Notes: generated by a model not told the origin, from the letters alone. Counted from the stretch's first letter, positions 36,101 to 44,698 are shown. The stretch: DNA of 64,000 nt from DATJFQ01 sp035495555 (GCA_035495555.1 DATJFQ010000047.1:51653-115652); one strand, 5' to 3'. Numbers and translations: made by a program.

Positions 36101-38697
36101 CTGCGGAGATTCGCGAGGAAGACCGGGATCGACTGGGCGCGACTCGGCCCGACCAGCAGGCGGGCGACGACGGGCAGGAGCTGCGAGGCCACGACGCCGA
36201 TGACCGTCGCCGTCCAGAACCAGCGCGGCCCTGGCAGCACCGTCCACCCGGCGATGAGGAGCGCCAGCAACGTCGGGCTGACGAGGCTGCGCCGCAGGTT
36301 GTCCAGGATCTTCCAGCGGCCGATAATCGGCAGCGTGTTCCGTCTGAGCCCGTGCGCCGATGGCACGAACGGAAACAGCCAGTAAAAGATTTGCCAGTCG
36401 CCGCGGATCCACCGGTGCTGCCGCCGGGCGTGCGACAACACGCTCGACGGGTATTCGTCGACGAGCTCGACGTCGGATACGAGCGCCACTCGCGCGTGAA
36501 GCCCCTCGAACAGGTCGTGCGACAGCAACGCATTTTCGGGCACCAGGCCGTCGAGTGCGGCCATGAAGGCGTCGACGTCATACAAGCCTTTGCCGGTGAA
36601 GATGCCTTCGCCAAACAGATCCTGGTAGGTGTCGGAGACGGCGCTCGTGTACGGATCGACGCCCGTATGCCCTGAGTACAGCCGGGCGAACAGGGAGCCC
36701 GCAGCGCTCGTGAACGTGACGCTGATACGCGGCTGCAGGATGCCGTACCCTTCCGTCACCCGGCCAAGGCGCGGATCGAACGTCGCGCGATTGAGCGGAT
36801 GCGTGATGATGCCGATCAGCTCTCGTGCGACGCCTCGTGGCAGCCGCGTGTCGCTGTCGAGCGTGATGCAGTACCGGACCTGCGGAAGCACCGTCAAATC
36901 GCCGGCCGCCGGAATGAAGCTCGTGTTGGTCGCGCCGCGGAGCAGGCGATTGAACTCTTCGATCTTTCCGCGCTTGCGCTCCCACCCCATCCAGAGCCGT
37001 TCGCGCTCGTTCCACTGGCGAAGACGATGGAACAGAAAGAAGCGATCCGCGCGCCCGTCCGCGTACTTGACGTTCAGCGCCGCGATCCGCGCGCGGGCCG
37101 CTTCGAGAATCTCGGCGTCGTGCGGCAGCGTCTCGGACGTGGCGTCCCGGAAGTCGCTGAGGATGGCGAAATGGATGCAGGGGTCGACGTTGCCGAGGGC
37201 CTGCACTTCGAGGTGTGCGACGAGATCCTCGACGCGCTGCACGCTGTCGAAGATCGTCGGCACGACGACCATGGTGCGCGCCGAGGAGGGGATCGTGTCG
37301 TACTCGAGACGCGGGAGCCGGCGGGGCGGAATCAGATAACTGATCAGCCGCTGCACAACCTGGATGGTCAGCTCGCTGGCCGGCACGACCGTGAGGAGTG
37401 CGACGAGCATCAGCGGAATGCCTCGCCAGCCGTACCACGCGGCATAGAGGACCGCCACCAGGACGAGAAGCGCGGTGCCCGCGGCGATCGTTCCGAGGTA
37501 GCCCGGCGTCGCGTACGCGAAGAACAGCCGCCGCGCGCGTCCGCTCAGCGTGGGCTGCCAGGCGACGCTCCGCTCGAACTGTCGCCGTCCGGCGCCGATC
37601 AAGTGGTAGCCGACGTGCGAATCGCGCGCGTCTGGGTTCCGCACGTGGCTCTGACGCGCGCGTTCGACGCTCTTGAGCGCGACCAGCAACTGACCTTCAC
37701 CGGTCGGTACGGCCAGCTCCTCGATCGCGTGGCGATAACGGTCGCGGCTGCGGAAGTCCATGCGGCCGTAGACCGCCGCCGGATCCCGCTGCAGCACCTG
37801 CTCGACGAGACTCACACTCTCGAAGAACTCGCTCCAGTCGAACGTGGAGATGAGGCGAAGGCTGCCAATGAGGTTGGCCATCCCGGCCTGCTCCGACGCC
37901 TGGCTCTGGCCTTCCGCTCGAATCGCGTCTTCGACGGTTTCTCCCCGCGCCGCGAGCGCTTCGTCCAGTTGACGGTGCAGCCGGGATGCGATTGGACCTA
38001 AGGCGCGCGACCGCTGAAGGAGGCGCGTCACGAATGCGTGATGGACGTGCGCCGGCCATTCCTCGGCCGGGCTCGGGACGCCATCGACCGGTGCCGCTTC
38101 GACGGCCATCGCGAGCCGATCCGCGGCCAGCCGCTGCGCGCGCGTGGCGGCCAGTTGGTCGGCTCTGATGCGGAGATTGTCGAGCAGCGCGAGCTTGAGG
38201 ACGCTCGGCCATGCCCACAGTTCGCCCATCGTGAGCGGCGCGACGGACTGGAAGGCGCTGACGAACCGCTGAAGCCGCTGGGCCTCGAGCCGGCCGCCGC
38301 TGGATCCAATCAGTTCGAGCGCGAGCGCGTAGATGCGAGGCAGCCCCGCAAACTCGTCGGCGGCGACGCGAGGAAGCCGTTTGAAAAAGGCCGGCGGGAG
38401 ATCGTGTTGAATATCGCGCGCCGCCGCCGAGATGATGTGGAAGTTATCGAGCAGCCATTCGGCCGCCGGCGAGACCCCCTCGCGCTGCGCATCGTCGGCG
38501 AGGTCCGTGTACACCGCGCGGAGCACCCGCATGTGATCCTTGACCTGACGGAGGTGCGCCCGCCCGCTGCCGCGTCCGGTCGGGGCGATCGACAGCAGCG
38601 CCGCCAGACGCCTGGCGTGCTCCTCGAGCGACTCGATGTTGAGCAGTTCTTCGGCACCCGTTGACAGGCGGGGTCGCGTGAACACTGGATGCCTCAT
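30145..38697 (-). CDS. ndvB: Cyclic beta-1,2-glucan synthase (NdvB/Cgs)
   Basis: 2850 aa, near the length of known NdvB and Cgs proteins. The N-terminal third carries several membrane segments and a GT84 glycosyltransferase with CITLDSDTRLPRG and the RQHRWIRGDWQ motif, which polymerises glucose from UDP-glucose. The middle holds glucan-binding beta domains in two related halves. The C-terminus is a GH94 phosphorylase domain with GSGDWNDGMNRVG, where the Asp is catalytic and trims chain length. The product is a periplasmic cyclic glucan used in osmotic adaptation or host contact. A phosphoglucomutase gene 39 bases upstream on the same strand may support UDP-glucose supply. The product specificity is inferred from family. 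Confidence 0.92.
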   Translation of the reverse strand: MRHPVFTRPRLSTGAEELLNIESLEEHARRLAALLSIAPTGRGSGRAHLRQVKDHMRVLRAVYTDLADDAQREGVSPAAEWLLDNFHIISAAARDIQHDLPPAFFKRLPRVAADEFAGLPRIYALALELIGSSGGRLEAQRLQRFVSAFQSVAPLTMGELWAWPSVLKLALLDNLRIRADQLAATRAQRLAADRLAMAVEAAPVDGVPSPAEEWPAHVHHAFVTRLLQRSRALGPIASRLHRQLDEALAARGETVEDAIRAEGQSQASEQAGMANLIGSLRLISTFDWSEFFESVSLVEQVLQRDPAAVYGRMDFRSRDRYRHAIEELAVPTGEGQLLVALKSVERARQSHVRNPDARDSHVGYHLIGAGRRQFERSVAWQPTLSGRARRLFFAYATPGYLGTIAAGTALLVLVAVLYAAWYGWRGIPLMLVALLTVVPASELTIQVVQRLISYLIPPRRLPRLEYDTIPSSARTMVVVPTIFDSVQRVEDLVAHLEVQALGNVDPCIHFAILSDFRDATSETLPHDAEILEAARARIAALNVKYADGRADRFFLFHRLRQWNERERLWMGWERKRGKIEEFNRLLRGATNTSFIPAAGDLTVLPQVRYCITLDSDTRLPRGVARELIGIITHPLNRATFDPRLGRVTEGYGILQPRISVTFTSAAGSLFARLYSGHTGVDPYTSAVSDTYQDLFGEGIFTGKGLYDVDAFMAALDGLVPENALLSHDLFEGLHARVALVSDVELVDEYPSSVLSHARRQHRWIRGDWQIFYWLFPFVPSAHGLRRNTLPIIGRWKILDNLRRSLVSPTLLALLIAGWTVLPGPRWFWTATVIGVVASQLLPVVARLLVGPSRAQSIPVFLANLRRDTATALAQIFLSLTLLAFHAFDSAHAIIVTLVRLGVRRGRMLEWETAATAAARAVGLSGQRLRRFVAEMAASPLIAAAVGVVIDTREPAALPAASPFLLLWMVAPFIAYWLSVPVGARVRPLSDDDRAVLRRTARRTWRYFETFVTEADGWLPPDNYQEAGDTPKLARRTSPTNIGMSMLSAMAAHDLGYLTTGSLVRRLSAIVATLESLERHRGHFLNWYDTATRAPLHPQYVSTVDSGNLAGALIALAQGLLQIESQPRTRAQRLRGLADTADLLAVASSSSNAGSGSRQTVTEINRLARAIVAAVRRDPPEAIEVIQTLGTELATAAAAFDRAEPSHSASDVSYWSAAVRQALEQSSEEHAVDAGSLQALAGRMSALADAMQFDFLYDRRRRIFSIGYRLADADGPGRLDSSFYDLLASEARLASFIAIAKGDVPQHHWFHLGRLVTNVDGRATLMSWGGTMFEYLMPLLLMRTFPGTLLDQSCRASVRRQIEYGRQRDVPWGISESAYAFTDSAGNYQYRAFGVPGLGLKRGLATELVIAPYATALASLITPALAAENLTRLSRLGVEGRFGYFEALDYNPRNRDIDATPATIARPAVVQAYFAHHQGMSLVALANVICSDVFVWRFHSDPRVQATELLLQERVPREAILSEPRPAESTTRPPSLPVFAARRYRSPHSTSVHTHFLSNGRYTAAVTSAGGGFSMWRDMAVTRRRDDPTSDAGAHYIYIRDPWADRVWSATYLPGCQEPDRFEATFDLDKITFRRRETELETQLEITVSSEDDVEVRRLTIINHGDQTREIEVTSYAEIVLARPEDDLAHPAFGKLFVETEFDPQSAGLVFSRRPRAADEAPVVGFHVLGVDGPRLGGAVEWETDRARFLGRGRSPANPIALEGRALSGTTGAVLDPIAALRERIRLAPGARVRVTFGTGIAPDRATALTLARKYRDGSAAARAFSMAFTHVHITLQQLGVSDEHAILFDRLASRVFGSDLSRISPPDLQANTLTQQNLWGFGISGDVPIVLLRITDITSMPLARQLLTAQQYWRVKGLRADVVLLNEHPADYLDELQNLLSMLVQEPPWAGWVGKPGGMFLLRADGMAEPDRRLLSAVARVVLVGELGDLASQLERPSPWLYSGDDVPPSAHIDPPQPASTPVEVPPLVMYNGLGGFTRDGREYVVVLEGERETPLPWSNVLANPGFGTIMSSSGSAFTWAGNSRENRLTPFANDPLTDPTAEAFYVRDDDSGAVWGATPGPLPRRPDAGRWVIRHAAGVTRYHHAVAGLDQELAVFVAPEDPVKLAVLTLTNTSDAKRRLSIFGYAELCLGPPRAGEQRFVISEMDESTGTMLARNPYNADFGARVAFWRASGTARSHTGDRAEFVGRNRTLSAPAALFREQLAGRTGAGLDPCAALHVVVEIEPGESQRVVFASGEGRDRADAIQLAGRYCSAGQAEETLEAVERSWDEMLDAVQISTPDDSFDLIVNRWLLYQALSCRIWARSGPYQPGGAFGFRDQLQDVLALMYARPDLCRAHLLHAASRQFREGDVQHWWHPPSGRGTRTRCSDDMLWLPYAVASYVSQTGDDRVLDEVVPFLEAPALEPDQAEAYVLPRISSETAPLFEHSVRAIAHAMRHGAHGLPLMGSGDWNDGMNRVGYQGRGESVWLGWFLVTVLNEFAPICERRGRDDLARAYREEARWLTGMLELAWDGDWYRRAYFDDGTPLGSVQNEECKLDSLTQSWAVLSGAAQPRRAERAMNAVRAHLVRRDAQIVLLLTPPFDHMAHDPGYIKGYVPGIRENGGQYTHAALWTVIALARLGLGDEAMELFHMLNPINHMRTAEDAERYRAEPYVVAADVYAHPMHIGRGGWTWYTGSAGWMYQAAIQALLGLRRNGATIAVNPCVPSAWPRYSLTWRAGRTQYRFTVLNPEHRCSGIASATLDGVPVDPDSIPLSDDGEVHEVTVVLGAEARVGLPVEATAMAEGRPGPS

Positions 38698-38736
38698 TAC
38701 CCAACCAGCATGACACGTCGACGGACCCAGGGCCGC

Positions 38737-40398
38737 TCAATCGCCAGCTTTCCCGAAGAGCCGTGTCACGACCTCTTTCGCCTCTGCCTGGATCTGTTCG
38801 AGGTGCGTGCGGTCGCGGAAGCTCTCCGCGTAGAGCTTGTACACGTCTTCGGTGCCCGACGGACGGACGGCAAACCACCCGTGGTCGGCGATGACTTTCA
38901 GTCCGCCAATGGATTCGCCGTTGCCCGGCGCCGTTGTGAGGACCTCGCGAATGGGTTCGCCGGCCAACTCGCTGGCGTCGATCTGATCGGGAGAGAGCCG
39001 CAGGAGACGCTGTTTTTGCTCGGGCGTCGCCGGCGCATCGATCCGTTCGTACACCGGGGCGCCAAGCTCGCGGGTCAGTTCGATGTAGCGCGCTCCGGGA
39101 TTTATGCCGAGCGCTGCCGTGATCTCTGCAGCGAGGAGGCCGAGCACGATGCCGTCTTTGTCCGTGGTCCAAGTCGTCCCGTCGATACGCAGGCACGATG
39201 CGCCCGCGCTCTCCTCGCCACCGAAACCGAGCGTGCCGTGCAGCAGGCCGTCCACGAACCACTTGAATCCGACGGGCACTTCGAGGAGACGGCGTCCCAC
39301 ACTCTCCGCCACGCGGTCGATGATGCCGCTGCTGACCACGGTTTTCCCCACCGCAGCGTGGGTCGACCATCGCGGGCGGTGTGTGAACAGGTACGAAATC
39401 GCGACCGCCAGGTAGTGATTCGGATCCAGCAACCCCGCCGTCGGTGTGACGATGCCATGGCGGTCGGCATCGGCATCATTGCCGAAGGCCACGTCGAACT
39501 GATCCCGAAGCGCGACCAGCGGCACCATGGCGAAGGGTGACGAGCAGTCCGTGCGGATCTTGCCGTCCCAATCCACGGTCATGAAGCGGAACGTCGGGTC
39601 GACCGCATCGTTCACCACCGTCATCGTGAGGCCGTACCGCTCGGCGATCGAATGCCAGTAGTGGACGCTGGCGCCTCCCAGTGGATCGACGCCAATACTC
39701 ACGCCGGCACTGCGGATCGCTTCGACGTCGACGACGCTGGCAAGATCGTCGACGTAGGGCGTCATGAAGTCGTAGAGATGCGTCGTGGCTGCGCGGCGCG
39801 CGCGGTCAACGGGCATGCGACGAACGGCGCGCAGGTCGTCGGCCAGGAGCGCGTTCGCGGTCTGCGCGATCCAGCCGGTCACGCCGGTATCCGCGGGGCC
39901 GCCGGTTGGGGGGCTGTATTTGAAGCCGCCATCCTCGGGCGGGTTGTGCGACGGCGTGATGACGATCCCGTCAGCCAGCCCGGACTGACGACCGCGGTTG
40001 TAGCGCAGGATGGCGTGGGAGACCACCGGGGTCGGCGTGTAACCGCCGGTCCGCTCGATCATCACGTCGACGCCGTTGGCGGCCAGCACTTCCAGCGCAC
40101 TCGCAACGGCGGCCTCGGACAGGGCGTGGGTGTCCATCCCCATGAAGAGCGGGCCGTCAATCCCATGACCCTGACGGTACGAACAAATGGCCTGCGTGAT
40201 GGCGAGGATGTGCGCCTCGTTGAAGCTGCGTGTGAACGCGGAGCCGCGGTGCCCCGACGTGCCGAACACGACGCGCTCTGTCGCGACGGACGGATCCGGG
40301 CGCTCCACGTAATACGCCGTGACGAGCCTTGGAATGTTGGCCAGCATCGCGGCCGGAGCCGGCTTGCCAGCGAGTGAGGAAACGAGTGCAGGAGACAG
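38737..40398 (-). CDS. pgm: Phosphoglucomutase, probable CTG start
   Basis: 553 aa from a CTG at 40398, or 536 from the first ATG at 40347. The phosphoserine loop is ITPSHNPPEDGG, the metal loop is NDADADRHG, the sugar loop is GGEESAG, and the C-terminal phosphate loop is RPSGTEDVYKLYAES. It interconverts glucose-1-phosphate and glucose-6-phosphate. The codons before the ATG encode SLAGKPAPAA, which matches the conserved N-terminus of this family, so translation must begin further upstream. A stop bounds the frame, and CTG with AAGAG ahead of it is the only usual near-cognate start. It lies upstream of the glucan synthase on the same strand. Confidence 0.92.
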   Translation of the reverse strand: MSPALVSSLAGKPAPAAMLANIPRLVTAYYVERPDPSVATERVVFGTSGHRGSAFTRSFNEAHILAITQAICSYRQGHGIDGPLFMGMDTHALSEAAVASALEVLAANGVDVMIERTGGYTPTPVVSHAILRYNRGRQSGLADGIVITPSHNPPEDGGFKYSPPTGGPADTGVTGWIAQTANALLADDLRAVRRMPVDRARRAATTHLYDFMTPYVDDLASVVDVEAIRSAGVSIGVDPLGGASVHYWHSIAERYGLTMTVVNDAVDPTFRFMTVDWDGKIRTDCSSPFAMVPLVALRDQFDVAFGNDADADRHGIVTPTAGLLDPNHYLAVAISYLFTHRPRWSTHAAVGKTVVSSGIIDRVAESVGRRLLEVPVGFKWFVDGLLHGTLGFGGEESAGASCLRIDGTTWTTDKDGIVLGLLAAEITAALGINPGARYIELTRELGAPVYERIDAPATPEQKQRLLRLSPDQIDASELAGEPIREVLTTAPGNGESIGGLKVIADHGWFAVRPSGTEDVYKLYAESFRDRTHLEQIQAEAKEVVTRLFGKAGD

Positions 40399-40513
40399 AG
40401 GATGCTCTTTTCGTCGCGACCGTTATCGGACCGATGATGTCACCATCCAGCGCGAGAGAGAAGAGTTCCTGCTCATCGGCGGGATGCCTGCCGACGAGCG
40501 TTAGACTGGAGCC

Positions 40514-41518
40514 ATGCAACGCTTCACGCGCCTGACGACTGCCGCGCTGTGTGTCTGCCTCGGTGCGGCGGTCCGAGCGCAGTCAACGCACATCGACCCG
40601 TGGCCGCGAGAGCCGGAGGCCGTCAACGTCCCCAGACCGGCGCCTGCGCCGCCCGCGATCGCCGAATTGGTTGGCGCATACGGGCCCGAGTCCGATCCCG
40701 TCTACGTGCTCGAACATGACGGACAGCTCTTCGCCATCCGCGGCCACGGCGCACCGCAGGCGATCAGCACGGGTGATTTCACGCGGGACGCGAGTGGGAT
40801 CGGGCGCGTGCTCACGCTGGCCGGCGCGAAGTACTCGCGCCTGCCGCTCGGCCCCGCGGCCGGGTCGGCGCAGCTCCGCGTCGAGCCGGTGCGTCCCGTG
40901 CCGGCCGTTCTCGCCGAAGCAGCCACGCAACAGCCGCCGGCGGAATCCGGAGTCATTCGTCCGTCCGACCTCGTCGAGCTCGTCACAGTCGATCCGTCCA
41001 TCAAGCTCGATATCCGGTATGCGACGACGAACAACTTCCTGGGGGCGGCGTTCTATTCTCAGGCGCGCGCGTTCCTGCAGCGCCCGGCCGCGGATGCCGT
41101 CGCGCGCGCGTCGGCAGCGCTGCACAAGATCGGCTACGGCCTCCTCGTACATGACGGATATCGCCCGTGGTACGTGACGAAGGCGTTCTGGGACGCGACG
41201 CCGGACGACAAGAAATGGCTCGTCGCGAACCCGGCATCGGGTTCGAAGCACAACCGCGGCTGTGCGGTGGACCTCACGCTCTACGACCTTGCAACCGGCA
41301 AGGTGATCGAGATGCCGAGTACGTACGACGAGAGCACGCAGCGCGCCTATGCGTTCTATCCCGGCGGCACCGATCTGCAGCGGTGGCACCGCGCGCTCCT
41401 GCGCCGCACGATGGAAGCAGAGGGCTTCACCGTCAACCCGACCGAGTGGTGGCACTTCGACTATCGGGATTGGAAGGAGTACGCCATCGGCAACATCCCC
41501 TTCGAGCAGATCAAGTGA
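40514..41518 (+). CDS. Exported D-alanyl-D-alanine dipeptidase (VanX/DdpX, M15D)
   Basis: 334 aa. A signal peptide (MQRFTRLTTAALCVCLGAAVRA) is followed by an N-terminal domain of about 120 residues without known function. The M15 peptidase follows, with SKHNRGCAVDL (zinc His and Asp) and TEWWHFDY (catalytic Glu, zinc His). LDIRYATTNNF and VHDGYRPW are also typical. It should cut D-Ala-D-Ala in the periplasm. No vanH or vanA ligase is nearby, so a role in peptidoglycan recycling is more likely than glycopeptide resistance. Confidence 0.88.
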   Translation: MQRFTRLTTAALCVCLGAAVRAQSTHIDPWPREPEAVNVPRPAPAPPAIAELVGAYGPESDPVYVLEHDGQLFAIRGHGAPQAISTGDFTRDASGIGRVLTLAGAKYSRLPLGPAAGSAQLRVEPVRPVPAVLAEAATQQPPAESGVIRPSDLVELVTVDPSIKLDIRYATTNNFLGAAFYSQARAFLQRPAADAVARASAALHKIGYGLLVHDGYRPWYVTKAFWDATPDDKKWLVANPASGSKHNRGCAVDLTLYDLATGKVIEMPSTYDESTQRAYAFYPGGTDLQRWHRALLRRTMEAEGFTVNPTEWWHFDYRDWKEYAIGNIPFEQIK

Positions 41519-41579
41519 CGGCCCGACGGGCGCCCCGGGCTCCGGCCCTCGTGAAAGTTGAGGTCCGAGACGGCGCGTA

Positions 41580-44018
41580 TCAATTGCGAAGGGCCGCGAC
41601 CGGGTTGAGCCGCGCCGCACGGCCGGCCGGCAGGACGCACGCCGCCAGCGTCACCCCGATGACGATCACGACAGTGGTTCCGAGCGTCAGCGGATCGCCT
41701 GGCTTGATGCCCACGAGCAACGTCTTCATGCCAACGGTGAGGAGATAGGCAAAGGCGAGACCCAGCGGCAGCCCGATCGCGAGCTGCATCACCCCGCGGC
41801 GCAGCACAATCCATGCGACGTGCGCCTGCTGCGCGCCCAACGCCATGCGCAACCCAATTTCCGTCCGCCGCTGCCCGACCGCGTACGCCGTGACCGCATA
41901 CATCCCGATGGTCGAGAGCACGAGCCCGAAGATCGCGAACAGCACGAACAGGCTGCCAAACACCCGGAAGGGCCAGCGCTGCCGCGCCAGCAGTTCGTCC
42001 ATCGTATTCACCTGAAACACGGGCAGGTCGGGGTCCATGAAGCGTACGGCGTCGCGCAGCGCCGCCGTGAGCGTCGTCGCGGGCTGATGACTGCGGATCG
42101 CGATCATGTAGTTGCGCGTTGACGACCTCTCGAGCGGGCGGTAGACGACGGGATCCAGGTCGTCGCGCGTCAGGTCGCTGTGCCGCACGTGAGGAACGAC
42201 GCCGATGATCGTGGCCCAGACCGTGTTTTTGTCGTCGTCGCGCAGCATGATGCGCCGCCCGATCGCGTCGCCTCCGTTGAGGAATCGATCGACGAACCGG
42301 CGATTGACGACGACCGCCTCCGAGCCCATCTGGCCATCGCGCTTCTCCAGCACTCGCCCGGCGGACGGCGAGATCATGAACGTCTGGAAGAACCCCGGAC
42401 CAACACTGGCGACGTGTGTCTCGCGCGGTTGATCGGCCGTGGCCCTGGGTTGCCCCTCGATGTCCAGCGTCATCGTCCCGATGCCATCGCCGGGAACGGC
42501 CGTTCCGATCGACACGGCTTCGACGCCAGGCAGTGCCCGCAGCCGTTCGTCGAGTCGATCGATGAAACGCATGCGGGTGGCGGGATCGGGATATTTCTGC
42601 TCCGGCAGCGCCAACCCGGCGGTAAGCACGTTCTCCGTCCGTGCCCCGAGGTCGGCCGTGTACAGGTTGAGAAAGCTGCGAATCATGACGCCCGCGCCGC
42701 CGAGCAGCGCGACCGTGAGCGCCATCTCGACGATGACCAGGCTGCTCGTGAGCCACCGGCCGCGTCCCGAGGTCGCGCCGCGCGCGCCGTCTTTCAGGGC
42801 GTCGTTGGAGTTGGTGCGCGCGAGTTGCAGCGCGGGCGCAAGGCCAAAAGCGAGGCCGGTGCCGACGCAGACGAGCGCGAGCCACCCGAACACGCGCCAG
42901 TCGAAGGTGAAGACGATCCAGTACGGCTTGCCGACATCTGCGACCGCGCGGTCGAATAGCGTCACGCCGAGATACGCGAGACTGAACCCCAGCACGCCAC
43001 CGAGACAGCCAAGGAGCACGCTTTCGGTGAGGAGCTGCGCAATCACCGCGCGCCGGCTGGCGCCGAGTGCCATTCGCACGGCGATTTCACGGGTACGCGC
43101 GACCGCGCGCGCAATCAGAAGGTTGGCGACGTTGGCGCACGCGATCAGCAACAGCAGGCAGACGGCGGCCAGCAGCATCAGGAAGACCACGCGGATCGGT
43201 CCGCCGTTCTGCTGATCGTTGAACGTCTGGACCAACGCGCCCGAGTGAGCGTTCGAACCGGGATACTCCCGCTCGAGCCGTGCGGCAATGGCCGACATCT
43301 CGGTCTGAGCTTCGCCCATGCCGACGCCCGGCTTGAGACGTCCGAAGACGCTGAGCGTTCTGGAGTCCCGCTTGTCGTCCGCACGCGGCTGGATGGGAAT
43401 CCACGCTTCGCTGATCTCCGGGAACTGCACTCCCGGAGCCATGATGCCGACGATCTCCGTCGGCACGTCGTTCACGCGAATCGTGCGGCCGACGAGTGTG
43501 GCGTCGCTGCCGAACGTCCGCTCCCAGACGCCATGCCCGAGGATCATGACGGGCGTCGCGCCGGGCTTCCCATCCGCGTCGATGAAGTCCCGGCCGAGCG
43601 CCATCGGCTGGCCGAGCAGGGCAAAGGTGTTCGTCGTCACGCGCGAGCCACGCAGCCGGATCGGCGCGGCTCCCCCGCCGCTGAGATTCATCGACAGATC
43701 GGACGTCGCAGCCAGCGCGCGGAACGTGGTCGCACTCCTCTGCCAATCCTGGAAATCGAGCCACGACGTCGGCCGGGTGTCACGGCGCTGGTTGTCATAC
43801 GTCGACACCGCCACGATTTCGTTCGGCTTGTCGTAAGGCAACCCGCGCAGCAGCACCGCGTTCACCAGCGTGAACACGGTCGTATTCATGCCGATCCCGA
43901 GGCCGATGGCCAGAATGACGACCAGCGAGAAGCCGGGTTCGTGCCGCAGGCGCCGAATCGCGTAGCGCAGATGGTTTGACACACGAAGGGATACGGCCGC
44001 GAGATGCCGGAGGTTCAA
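41580..44018 (-). CDS. MacB-like FtsX-domain ABC permease (ADOP type), TTG start
   Basis: 812 aa from the TTG at 44018. Two MacB periplasmic core domains alternate with two FtsX permease units: a helix near the start (FSLVVILAIGLGIGMNTTVF), a middle triplet and a C-terminal triplet (TIGMYAVTAYAVGQRRTEIGLRMALGA). The TTG is favoured because GGAGG lies 4 bases before it; a GTG at 43982 is an alternative. The family is usually co-regulated with a PadR gene, but none is adjacent and no ATPase gene is near. The exported substrate is unknown. Confidence 0.85.
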   Translation of the reverse strand: MNLRHLAAVSLRVSNHLRYAIRRLRHEPGFSLVVILAIGLGIGMNTTVFTLVNAVLLRGLPYDKPNEIVAVSTYDNQRRDTRPTSWLDFQDWQRSATTFRALAATSDLSMNLSGGGAAPIRLRGSRVTTNTFALLGQPMALGRDFIDADGKPGATPVMILGHGVWERTFGSDATLVGRTIRVNDVPTEIVGIMAPGVQFPEISEAWIPIQPRADDKRDSRTLSVFGRLKPGVGMGEAQTEMSAIAARLEREYPGSNAHSGALVQTFNDQQNGGPIRVVFLMLLAAVCLLLLIACANVANLLIARAVARTREIAVRMALGASRRAVIAQLLTESVLLGCLGGVLGFSLAYLGVTLFDRAVADVGKPYWIVFTFDWRVFGWLALVCVGTGLAFGLAPALQLARTNSNDALKDGARGATSGRGRWLTSSLVIVEMALTVALLGGAGVMIRSFLNLYTADLGARTENVLTAGLALPEQKYPDPATRMRFIDRLDERLRALPGVEAVSIGTAVPGDGIGTMTLDIEGQPRATADQPRETHVASVGPGFFQTFMISPSAGRVLEKRDGQMGSEAVVVNRRFVDRFLNGGDAIGRRIMLRDDDKNTVWATIIGVVPHVRHSDLTRDDLDPVVYRPLERSSTRNYMIAIRSHQPATTLTAALRDAVRFMDPDLPVFQVNTMDELLARQRWPFRVFGSLFVLFAIFGLVLSTIGMYAVTAYAVGQRRTEIGLRMALGAQQAHVAWIVLRRGVMQLAIGLPLGLAFAYLLTVGMKTLLVGIKPGDPLTLGTTVVIVIGVTLAACVLPAGRAARLNPVAALRN

Positions 44019-44130
44019 GCGGCCTCCGCGCCACTTCTTTTCGTTCCACAGGCGATGCCATGAAACCGGCACCCGCAGCACCGGGGGACGGGTTACACTC
44101 AGGCGGCGATTAACACGGACGGGAGCTCGC

Positions 44131-44592
44131 ATGGCTAAGCGCAAGACGGCAACAACTCGACCGGCTAACACGACCACGAACAGCAAAGCAGACACGATGG
44201 CGGGCACCCTGGAGCAGCGGGCCATGGCGCTTGCCGAGGAACTCGGTCGAATCGCCGGGACGTTGCACGCGAAGGCGGAAGGCTTGATGGATCGGGCGAC
44301 GCTGGCGAAACAGATCGCGAGCGTCCGGGACAGCGCAGCCGAACTGCTCGAACAGGTCGGGGGCATCGCGAAGGCGGCTCTCGAAGAGCCGTCCGCCACT
44401 CCCGTGCGCCAGACCACGCCTGCTCGACAGAACACGAAGGGAAGGAGCGGTGGCGTGGTCGATGCGCCCGGCAAGAGACACCGGAAGCCGCTGCCGCACG
44501 ATCCCGATGCACCCAGGGCGGCCAGCCAGGCCGCCAAGCTGCGAACGGCAAAGACGATGGTCAAAACGAACCAGCGTCGCGGCCGCGGCTGA
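44131..44592 (+). CDS. Small very basic Ala/Lys/Arg-rich protein
   Basis: 153 aa, no known family. The N-terminal 25 residues are Lys/Thr-rich. Residues about 25-85 form a helical Ala/Leu/Glu region with coiled-coil character (LEQRAMALAEELGRIAGTL), and the C-terminal 70 residues are strongly basic (KRHRKPLPHDPD, KTNQRRGRG). The ATG has GGGAG 7 bases before it. The composition suggests a nucleic-acid-binding, histone-like role, but this is inference from composition only. It is divergent from the ABC permease. Confidence 0.65.
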   Translation: MAKRKTATTRPANTTTNSKADTMAGTLEQRAMALAEELGRIAGTLHAKAEGLMDRATLAKQIASVRDSAAELLEQVGGIAKAALEEPSATPVRQTTPARQNTKGRSGGVVDAPGKRHRKPLPHDPDAPRAASQAAKLRTAKTMVKTNQRRGRG

Positions 44593-44698
44593 TTGCCGGC
44601 ATCCGGCACCGTCTCAGCCCGCCAGCTGCGCGTCGGGACAGCCAACCGCGGCCAGCGCGCGGAAGCGGCCGGCATCTTGCGTGGCACTCTAGCGCCGC

